The translations under genes and the position numbers were made by a program. DNA of 64,000 nt from Trichobilharzia szidati. Lineage: Eukaryota; Platyhelminthes; Trematoda; Strigeidida; Schistosomatidae. Positions 23,501-35,500 of the stretch are shown here, piece after piece (position 1 is the stretch's first letter; each line of letters begins with the position of its first letter). The DNA is taken from positions 149,132,199 through 149,196,198 of the forward strand of contig OX235279.1 of the NCBI GenBank assembly GCA_944472155.2. The letters are read 5' to 3'. The notes under the pieces are model-generated. The model saw only the letters and a list, made by a program, of their open reading frames with translations. It made no database searches and was not told the origin of the DNA.

Positions 23501-26500
23501 TTGTACTAAACGTTCAAGTAATGTAAGCATCTAATAAATAATAATAGGAAATTTAAAAGAATAAAATAGTTGAATAGATAAACTTTATAAAATAATAAAT
23601 CATATTAAATTTATCAAAATAATGTAACAGCTACAGAAAGAGATTACAGTAAAAAAGAAAGAGGATATAATAAAAAGCACATTCAAGTGTTTTACAATAC
23701 AGAGTAAGTAGATTTTGTCCCTTAGTAATGATTGTAGACACTCTCTGTCATTAATGTTATTATGGTATTGACCCTCGTACAGCTGAGAGAGTGGGTAGAC
23801 TTTCTCGTTCCTCTGAAAATTTTCGCATATGGCTATATGATCAAAACCTCTGCTAGGTAAGTCCTATTCACTGACTTCATGTATTCTTGTAAAAGTGAAA
23901 GACTGAAAGAGAAAGGTCCGGCTTCATAATTGGACTAGTGGACACGTAGGTCAATCTAGGGAAGCTGGAAAGACCTGGTCCCAAATCTATGATGCCAGCA
24001 GGCTTCACAATCCAAAAAGAAAGAATGGGTTACGAACAACGTTTTGGTAACCAGAAATCCCGGTAACACAGCCAAGCGGATCGGACTTTAAGGCAGGGGA
24101 AGTGGTATCTTGAGACAACCATATGCTTAGGTTTTGTTGTTCAGACAGTTTCTTAGCTTAATCCCCCATACAGAAACACCTCAGGTAGAGTGACAGCATA
24201 CAACTAGTGATCACTGTTATTCTCGACCAGTACGGTTGCACACTCTCACCAGTTCTTTCAGATTTTGCTACCGATAACATTCTGGAAACAGCTTCAGAGG
24301 ATGTGTTGTGCTGTTGTATATCTGAAGCACTAGGAAACACTTTTTGACGCTGAGTATGCGGACGATATAGTCTTACTAGGCGATAACATGCAAGCTGTCC
24401 AAATCACATTTAATCAGTTGACAATCAATGTCTGTATGATATGTGTTTTGCGCTAGGTGGAAAGTATTATTGCACGACTGGGAGGAGACTATACCTGCAC
24501 TCACCCTTGAAGGTGAACCATTAGAAATGATTGGTAGGTTCATGTATCGAGGTAGTTGTATGGGTGTTGGCAAAGGTGTGGTCAAATCTCTGCCCATATT
24601 GTAAAAGCCAACCTGGAACAGCTCTGGCGCGGTCACGACGCACAGTCTTGCTCTACGCCTATGAAACCTTGTCTCTCCAAGCCGAAGGTGTGCGACAACT
24701 CTGGGTATTCAATCATCGCTACTGCTGCTGAGTTGCCTGCATCCGATGGCATCATCATGTTATTCATTCAGAGGTCCAGCAGTGTGTGAGAGTGGTGAAA
24801 GTCGTCATTTAATAAGTGTTGTCATTTTGAAAATCAGCTTCAGTCGATAGAAAGTGTACCATGAATGTTATCCCGGTGACCTCACAGCGTTTACTATTTG
24901 TTAGCTGTAGAACAAGCTGGGTAAAGTGGATGGGTGGTTAGACGATGACATGGAGCCATAGGATGAAGGAAGTTTGTGTTAGGTTAGCATCTGTTGAAGC
25001 ATCACAAACATCTGGATGAAGTCCGGGAGATAATTCGAGTCAGTTTTCATGTATGGCAGACAGTCGTAATAAATAACAGCGAACACACTGCAATTTGTTC
25101 CTTTCTTCTCTTTCTGAAAATAACATGAAGTAGTGAACCATCCTTTAGATTCACTCGATAACTATGCTTGCTTGTTTTCTTGATGATGTAGCCCATTTAT
25201 TCAATTCTATTTTCTTATACTGTTGTTTTATTATATATTTGTGTGGAGCATCTCTTGCTGCCAATATTGCACCAAGTTTGTGTTTAAATAAAAAAAAAAT
25301 GCTCTGCAGTCCCTGCCAGAACTATTTGAAACACCAAAGAGCCATCTCGCTTGTTTGAGACCAAACTTATCAGCTGTGTCCCCTATAGTTAAACTCAACT
25401 CAGACAGCTGAAACAGCTCAAATCACCCTTGGACTGTATGATCTACAAATGACGAAATTAATTCAGATAATAGCTACTTTCACATGATTTTGAAAGAAAA
25501 AAAGTCATTTAAACTCCATTGAAAATACACATAATATTTATCATAGGGCTTGTTATTTATTTGTACATCATTGGGTAAAGTTAAACTTTAAGCACCAGTA
25601 AGTGCCAATGGAGTGCGGTTGCACTAATGACTTTAAAACACCCAGCGAGCAGGTTGATGAAACCTGGTAAATAATACTGGGTGAAGTTAAAGTATCATAG
25701 CCAAAGCCAAGCTCTTCCAAAAGTTGACCTTCGAAGACCAGTCAGATATTTATTTTTTTATACAGCTTGACCCCACACCGTATTTTTTGGTACAGGTATG
25801 GAATTTTCAGCATGTGATATCGGTAGCCCAAATTTTGCAGGCCGACCACTGATATCGGGGGGGTGCGTCGGCAGAAGATCAAACCTCGAACCATGCGCAT
25901 GATTGGCGAGAGTCCTAACCGCTGCGCCACCAGAGAATGCTATAAAAAGTCATTCCAAATAAAATCATGTCTACCTTTTTGGACTTGGAGAAGGTAGATA
26001 CAGTATTCCACTTATTCTCTAGGTGTTTCTTCTACAAATATATACTGTTAGGTAGGGTTATGGCATTTTAGACTAAGGTATAGGGTCTAGGGTTAAAGTT
26101 ACGATTAGGAGTTAGGATTATGTTAGAGTTAGGAGTAGGTTTTAAGAACAATGTTAGAAATATCAATAGATCTCAAAGTACGATGGCCTACAGTCACCTG
26201 GATGAATGCATCTATCACGCATGGTATAATTTATTTATAGATCATCTGTGCAGTGACTGGGAAACATTCTTACAACACAATCGACAACTATATAGTATAA
26301 TATCATGTTTGCAATGTTTCCAGTGGATTTTTTCAACGATTATCCGACTTTTTGTATTTGAATTCTAATTGGTTATCGAAGGCTATCCTGTGTAACAATT
26401 TCATGCCTTTTTAATTCATTATTTTCGTGCATATATGTATTTTATACACAAAACTCGTCTCTGTCATATGGTTGATGCGTTCTTGGTCATTCGTCCGTTG

Positions 26501-29500
26501 GTGCTTGCTGGTGCTTAAAGTTTAACTTTGCCCATCATTGAATAAAAGACAAACGAATCAAAAACAGAGACAAAACGTTGTAAAGAGAAAAATTTTTTTA
26601 AAAAAAGAAAGAGAACGTGAAACCACTGACTTACCCTACGACCTTGTGAGAATAGTAAAACTTTGTGTCCTTGATCAAACCAATTTTTAAGAAGTGAAGC
26701 AACCACTAACATTTTACTAGATCGACGTGGACAACCAAATCTCGACCATGAATAAGATAAGCAAACATTTTCAATGCCTTGTTTATCAACTTCATATTCT
26801 TCATTTAAAAAACAACTATCTCTCGGTCCACCTGTAGCCAAATCTGGATGATTGCATAGATTTCGCAATAGGATTAAAGACGGAAAAATCTAGAGAGAAA
26901 AAAAAGAAATGTACACAGTTTTCGAAATCTAGAAATGCAATAACTAATCAGTATTTAGCTACAGCTATGGTTGCCTCCAAAGCCTCAGGATGGTCGGGGG
27001 TGGGTGCCTTGCACTGCGGGTTGGCCACCCCTCCGCACACCTCTTGAAATGCTCCCATATGACCGGGCGTCTTACATAGCCTCTCCTGAGGAAGTCCTAC
27101 TCACTGCCTTCACGTGGCGGAGGTGTTTTTCATCAAAGTGAGAGGGCGAAAGCGGATGCCCGGCGATCTTCACCGGGTTGACTGTCCATTGGATGACAGT
27201 CTAGGGGAGATGGCTAAACCCTGATTCCAAACCTCCAACGACTGGCGTATGAAGCTCACTGGAGCTCACCGGCAGACGTATGGACAAAGGGCTTGTTGGA
27301 TGTCCTGGATGTCTGGCCCCATTCAAAAAGGCGTATGAACCGAACTCCGGTCACCGGCTGACAATGGATAGTGGACTCCCTACTCCACTCCTACTGCCTT
27401 GTAGTTCATACTTGGTTGTGTAAAGGCTAGAGCTGCACTCTCAAACAAAAGGCCGAGCGATTCTGGGGACATCACTCGTACCAAATTCCCATGAAACTTC
27501 ATGAACTCTCTTACAAACGTGGTACAATCAAGGCTGATATGGAGTGCCTGGGGGGGCTACAAACCGTCTACGGACTCCGTCTGTGGAACAAGAATTGGAA
27601 ACTGTCGCAAATTGATCAGATTGCCGTGCCTGGAGCGATGATTCGAGATGTTCATGAAGCCGGCTCATCCTCCCGTAGGAGATAGCCGAAGTAAAGTAAA
27701 GTAAAGTAAAGTAAGTAAAGCTATGTGCACAAGACAAAGGAATAAGAGTTGGCTTTCAAAACAGAGATAGTAACACCATTTAATAATTATGAATAACTCA
27801 ACTTAAAACTTACATTGCCTTTACCATTTAACAGATCTTTACATGTTTGTGATTCCAAATATTCGCGATAAAGTTTCCGTTGATATTCCGTTAGTCGACA
27901 AAATAGAACCTGTAAACGATAAATTTACATATCATGACGTATATATATGTATATATATGGCGTGTACTATTGATGAGAATATGTTAAAATGACCGCTATT
28001 CTACAACCTATTTGTCAGAAATTTCAATAAGACAACAGTTCTACTAGATAAACTACTAAGTCCTGACGAATTTCTACGGACAGTGGATGCGAGCACGGAA
28101 AACATCTGACTGACCAGCACGTGATTCTGAAGCTTCGAATACTTGGGAGACTCTATAATGTCCACCGATGCATGTGCTTATGAAATGGATGTAATTATGA
28201 AAAATAAACCGATGTGTTGACTGTTTACTTTAGCTATGAAGGGAAGTGTAGACTACCTGGTCTCTGTACACGAGTTGTTAAGAATTAATTTCTAGAGAGT
28301 GCGTCGGTGGCATAGCGGTTAGGACGCTCGCCGACCATGCACATGGTCCGGGGTTCGATCCCCGGCCGACGCATTCCTTTACCTCGCTCGCTAAGCCAGA
28401 AATAATGCTGGTGAAGAGGAAAGGTTGGGCATGAGGCTAGCAACCCCATCCTGTAAAATAAACACTGCTACAGAAACTTCAAGCCACAAGCTTGAAGCCC
28501 TATATCCCACTGGGGAACGTGAAGGAAAAAACATGTCTAGAGGACTTTTAGTGACATGTTCCAAAATCTTTCATGATGGTGCAGATTAAATCCTAATTAT
28601 TATTATTTTTTATCCCGTATATTTGCGGGATTGTATTGCTTTTCTCTCCTTTTCTATACACATGCATATCTTTATGAAGTGTGGTGAATTGAACTGTTGC
28701 ACTTTAGTGGAAAGTTCTACACTGTTGGAAATTCAGTTCAGTTCATATAATACTACTACTCTTTTTCACTTTCAGAAGTCAGTAATCTTACAACTACGAT
28801 GCCAAGCGATAACTGACGGGACGGAGACAAACCAGTGACTAATATCTTCAATGTACATTTAAAGAAATAACTTATGAATATGGATGGGTTTATTTTCAAC
28901 TATTTTATCAATAAAAACATGTAATAAATTTTTGACTACGATCATAGGTCTATTTTATTAGGCTTTTTGATTTAACAACCCTTGGCTTTTAATACAATTA
29001 GCGATTTGTTAAGTACACACAGTTTAGAGTGTTATTTCTTTAGAAACCCAAAAATATTTAGATCACGACCCCTGTTTGTAAATGATACTAAGAAAGCAAG
29101 TTAAGTGTGCTGCCCGCCGTACATTGCTGACCCCCTCCCTCCCCCTAGTTTCAATCGATAGTGCTTTCCAACTATACTAACTTGATTATTCTAAGGGTGG
29201 ATTATCTTTTGTTTCACTTGTAATATATATATATATATATATAGCATTGATTGGATAACATATTTTACACACGCATCATTTATAATTTTAATGCAAAGAC
29301 ATTACTCACACCAATATGATTACATTAAAGGAAGAGAGATAGATGATTTACACCTATGTTCAACTTACTTGTTCAGATTTAGACGGAAGTTGTATTTGTA
29401 CATCAGCTTTGAGTCGGCGAATAAGGTATGGCTTTAAAAGATCGCGTAGAGTACATGCACATTGATATGCTGCTTCAACCTTTACAGATTAGGTGAAAAA

Positions 29501-32500
29501 AGAACAATCAACAATGAATGATAGGGAGGAAACAGATTTTCGAATTATCCCTCAACTTATTAACCTTTAAGATGTTTAACAACAATAAAGTAAAGTCAGA
29601 CTATTAGTAAACTAGAAGCGAACATTGTCATTTTTTGATACATAGACAAATTTATACGGCCCCATGGTAGGTTAATTTTTACCGCATAGATATTCGCTTA
29701 TGAAATTCGGTAACTACAATCTTAGATTGTGAATATTTTAGTAATTTCTTTGCTCTTGTATCGTTGAGTTTCAATAACAGACCTTTCAACTTTGTCACTC
29801 CTCATGAAGCAACGCCCTTAGACAACGGATATAATAATATCGGAAGTCACCTTTAGATCGAAACCCGTGGTCAGAAGAAAGAAACTATCAGAATGAATGA
29901 AAAGGAATAAACTAAGACGATGGATGACAAAACACTACTGAGATGATGTGATGGCTAACTGATCGAGTAGTATAGGTATTTTTCAATGAAAGAAAATTGG
30001 CACTTACCTACACAAGGTGTTACCAACATAGACGCAATAAGGAAATACTCATTCAACAACAAACAGCCAGCTAACGCTACTACTATTACGACTTTAAACA
30101 AGATTTATATATATAAATATATCATTCCTTTGCGTCCCGGGTGGAACATAGTGTAACAGCAGAAGGCAAGACACGGAAACTAAGGTATATTTTCAAGTGA
30201 TCAAACCGCTACTTATATCTACACACTTTATATTCTCTAACCAATCACTGAGTGTGTGATTTCGGTTTACATTAAGCGACATGAAATAGATTGTTCAAAT
30301 ACATATACAGTATTCTGTTGCTAATACAGTATTGAGTTGTGGGAATATGTGAGAATAATATTCCGTTGGAACACATTGTCTGTATCACACCACCACAATA
30401 GGGCTTCATGCGGTGGTAATGTTTTCACGAAGTGGGGTTGCTAGCTTCACGCCCAACCTTCCCTTTTCACTGGACTTCCTCCTACTGGCTATAAGCTAGG
30501 TTTAAGAGTGCAACGATGGGGATTTGAACCCAGACTACATGCGTGGTTGGCAACCATTCCACCACTGAACCACAGACGCACATATTCGTATCTATGAACA
30601 AGATTTTTATAAAGAAAAAAATATATATATTACCATTACAACTACTTACTTGGAGTGGTGAGGCAGTAGCATAACCTCCCTGAGTAATCGGTATAGAAAA
30701 TTGTTGCATAAATTCCGGTAGTGGTCCCAAACGTCCCGGGCATACAAAATCGAAAAGTGACCATAACTCGCGTAAATTATTTTGAATAGGACTACCAGAA
30801 AGAATTAGTCGATGCGGAGTGGAGAACTAAAATAATCATTATTTTTAAAAATCACAATCAAAAAAAGGTGAATAATTGTGACACCTACATGTTTTACAGC
30901 TAATGTGGCTTCAGCTTCTGGATTCTTTATTTTATGGCCTTCATCTAAAATAATATATGACCAATTTCGACTTGTCAGTACATCACGATAGGTTACGAGA
31001 GTAGCATAGGTGGTTAGTAATACACTTCCTGGATTATTGGATATTGTTTGTATAAGTTTATTCTAAACAATTGTAATGAATACAAGAATAAACAGTTAGG
31101 CAAGATGAATTGGAAAAAAAAGAAGAGAAAACCAACAAGATTTGGTAAAAACAAAAAAAACAAGATGATAATTCACTACTTACCGGTTTTCCGTAACCTG
31201 ATCCGGTAGAATGTAATATAGCAACACGAATAGGTGGCCACCATGAATGAAATTCTGACATCCATTGGTTCAGTACTGTAGCTGGACAAACAATCAGACT
31301 TGGACCTAATCCAACGAAACTATTAAAATAAAAAATTGCAAGTCAATGAATATTCACAGAAAGTACAAGAAAAAGTTCCTTCAACCCATCCAACTTTCAT
31401 GGTCTTGTGATAGTGATTATAATTTGAATTATACGTTATATGAATTTAATGGTTGCCATCCAGCAGTAAAATCCACACTCGAAATGGAGAATGAGTCTGG
31501 TATTCATCTTCTCTATGTGAACTCATCAATGAGGACTGATGGAACTCTGAAGCGATCGATTTATCGAAAGCTGTCACGGAATGCTCAACTGACAGATTTC
31601 TACAGCTGGGCACCCACTGGTCGAAAACGAAACCTGGTCCGGTAGCTTGCCACTCGCGTTCGGCGCATATGTAGCCCTGATACTGTGGAGGATGAGTTAA
31701 ATCTTTTGAGCAAAATCCTAACAGAAAATGGATTTCCACCACGTTTTATATGCAGGAATACACAGCCAAACCCTATGAAATGTGATTTATCATCCGTACC
31801 CAAGAAAATACTATACATGAGCTTAGAATTCAAAGGCTACCTAGCTTCCGATATCATGAAAAGAAGGATCTCACAGTCCCTGAAAAGAACATCCCCTACT
31901 GCATGTTTGAGAATAGTCTTTACCAGTCGACCATTACTTTTCAATAGCCGGAAGGACAAGATCCCACTGTTGACCAACTCTATGTGCATTTATCAATTCA
32001 CCTGCTCATGTGGAGCTAGGTATAGCGGTCGTTCGACTCGAGTTTTGTCCAAAAGGCTGCAAGAACACTTTCCTGCCTGGTTACGAAGAGGTGGAAGTGG
32101 AGGAATAATAGGCACGATCATTGAACATCTCTACAGCCTCCGCCTTTAAAGTCATCTACAAGGCAAACAGTAGTGACTTGATATGATTATGAGCAATAGT
32201 TTGTGCTCGAAACGGCATCAGTTAATATTACTGTATAACACTGTGTAATTTATCCTAATAAAATCTTATATATAATGGAGTTATACTCTACCATGGTGCC
32301 AAAGTTTTATACGTATATCAATAAAACAGTAATTCACCCTAATCACCACATACCCGACTCAACTGTATTGCTGAAGCCTTCGCTATCGAAACAGAATAGC
32401 CAGATTTCTGTATACAGAAAAAGTTCGTTCAACCCCTACAAATTTCATGGGCTTAATCCCTCTATGCTAAAGTATGGTAATCCCCAATCATATTTTGGCT

Positions 32501-35500
32501 CTACCAAGTTTTCATTTTGTCTATTCAATTTGTATTCTTTTCCTTCATTACGTCAATTGTTACTATTACTATTCTCACTTTGAACTGGCCCCGGTATTAT
32601 TTCACTTGTTCCACTCGTCATTCTAAATCAATTCTTTTTTACAACGTTAAATTCTATGCTATCGAATTTCACACAATATTACGTAACGTTTTTATTTTGT
32701 TCGATTTGTCTACTGATCCTATAATTGCTCACCCTTTACAAGTTCTATCCATCCTATGAATATATGTATATTCATATATCACATATATCAGAGATGAGTA
32801 AATTTATGCATATACTGTGCAAAATAGACTTTCCCTTGTGTTTCTACATACCAATTTTGGGTGAAAATAGCAATAACAACAACAGAATGGTGATCAAAGT
32901 GTTAACAAAGCACTTGATCATTGAATAAAACTAGTTGAAGAGAATAGAAAATAATTCAAAGATGAATGCACAAGGAAAAACAAAGAAAAATAACAAACAC
33001 AATAATACACATGTCTACAGTAGCCTAAGTTTGAGGTGATTACTACTACCTCCTATACGCCCACACGTAGATTACGCATGTCAGTTGCATAAGACCCCAC
33101 GATTACTTGTCTATTCTTTTTTCATTGTCTACTGATAACACAGAAAGTCTCAATGATGGTATTGTCGTCTGCACTAAGGTGCTGCCGCGAAATCCGTTCG
33201 AATTAGTAAGTGAAGCTTGGTGTGTTGAGAAGAATTAGTGTCATACCTTCCCCTGGATTGTCCCATTTGGTAATGCTAGAAAGAAATACGAAATTCAGCT
33301 TCGTTGTAGGCTCTCTGTATAGTCCAGTTCAACAGAAATAATCTCCTTTAAAAGATAAGTGAGTAAATACTGGTTTCCAGAGGTTATATAGAATGGTGTT
33401 CTGTATTTGAGAAATACTTGTAGAAATGAAGTCTACAGAGTAATCCTATTTCATCTGAATATCTTTCAGTGTTTTTACTTCTTAACCTATTGTTTTATTG
33501 CAGCAAATTTTTCTAGCTCTGTGGTACAGATCATATTACGTGTGCATTAATGTACTCATTTAATGCGTTACAGTGTATAAAGTAGTGAAGAGTTAGGAGC
33601 TAATGAGCCCTACTGGAGTTTATTAATTTAATGAATTCTGCTTTAATAGCTTTTGCTGAATGATTTTCTTTTGTATACATAACTCTGGTTTTTCCAACTA
33701 ATTGGCTAAGGCTCCAGTAATACAAAGTAGACGAAAGCGTATTGCCTTTGGTAGGTTATTCGTGACTCTGTAGATTTCTTTGCGGGAGGCGTTTGTTGAG
33801 ATGAAATTATTAGTGTGAACAAGGTGTTCGATGATCACACTCCTCATAGAGTGTTCTCGAATCCTTTTGGACAGGATACGCGTCGAACGACCAATGTACC
33901 TAGCTCCACAGGAACAGGTGAACTGATATATGCACATATGAGTGGTCAGATGCCAGATCTTGTCCTTAAGGATTCTTCAGACCAACGGATCACTGGACAA
34001 CACTACTCTCAGCGATGCTGCAAAGAATGTTCCTCTCAAAGATGCTGAAATTATTCTCATAAGGATATTGCAAGATGAGTCTCCCTTGAGATCCAGGTTC
34101 ACGTAAAGTTACCTTTTTGGAACTACTTATACAGTTTATCGAATATGAGACTTAAAAGTGTTTAGTGAATAACACTTTACAACGCTGAAATCAGATAGAA
34201 ATGCATTCATTCGGTGAATGAATATACCTACAGGATTGTACTAATAGATATTATTAAAATTAGAGATATAATAAACGGTAAGAGAATTTCTAAAACAAAA
34301 ATAATCAAAAGGATTGTATTCTACACATGTGTGTAAAGTGAAAAATTTGCTTACTCTTGTTGAATTTCAGAATTTGAACTCGATGCAGATAAATACAAAC
34401 GATGCGATTGATCCTCTATCTTAGAATAATGCAATCCAGCCAATAAGGCAATAACCTAGAAAGCATTATTTATTAAATTGCGTGAAATTATTTTATTTCC
34501 TGAATTGTATTAGTGACTTTCATAGAGAATTTGTAAACTTGTTGATACTAAACGGTTGGATGTAATCAGCAGTAAGTAAGCCTTTGACCTAGGTTTCGTG
34601 CTAGCTGGCACTCACCAGTCAGCAAAGCGTATCTTCAATCTTGAAAGGACTCATGTCCCCTCTGAGATTAGGACCCACTTCACCCAGTGCTGCAGTCAGA
34701 GACGTTAACACTGAACTATTCGGGCTCGCGATTGACCCCCTGTAGGACTGTACTGGATACTGTGACTAAACACTAGCTAGTAACTAGTGTCCAGTCAAAG
34801 AATTTATAGACTGATGAAGAAATAAGGTACTGCAGCCACATATAGTAATAAAGACCGACTGACAGATGGATCAATTTGAGATTTACACAGAATTGAGTTC
34901 AATCAAATTACGACGCTTCAAAAAGTTGCACAATGTAGGGAAACAAAGAACGAAGACTGGTAAAACACTTTAGGATCTGCAAATTTTTTAAGATCTAGGC
35001 CATTGTAAACAATTTTGCACCGTAATACGAAGAGTCTTCAGCTAGTGATTCCTAGCATCTTGACGATCCCACATGGTACAGAACAACAGTTAAAGGATTT
35101 ATGGATTGACACTGTGTTTTGGTGTGATCACCTTAAAAGCACTTTCCTAACTTAATCCTACTTAATCCCATACTGCCTGTTGCGAGAGAAGTAGTGGTCC
35201 AGTATGCTTAGTGTTGGAGGCTGAAAGTCAGTCATCAGAAAGCTTTGATTGTTGGCTGGTTTACAGGTAAACTTATTCTTCTTGCAGTATTTAAATCTTC
35301 CTTTTCCCAGGCATTTTATCCCCAAGTTGCCTACACACGTTCTAACTACTAGATAAGACGTAATTGCCAATTAATGTGTAGAAAATAGAACTTGCAAAAT
35401 CAGTCTACAAAGTTTGCATCCGTATTAATTAACAGCAATTGTGAGATATTAACACCAACTTGGTTTATTTCCAAACAGCACAATACGAGTTGAAGGAAAA

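Noticed and set aside
28299..28375. tRNA gene
   Set aside because: The head is shared by several SINE copies with common tails. It is tRNA-derived but not a tRNA gene.
32275..32759. Two overlapping plus-strand frames after the Penelope-like element
   Set aside because: Low-complexity Phe/Leu/Ser content from AT-rich DNA, with no family resemblance.
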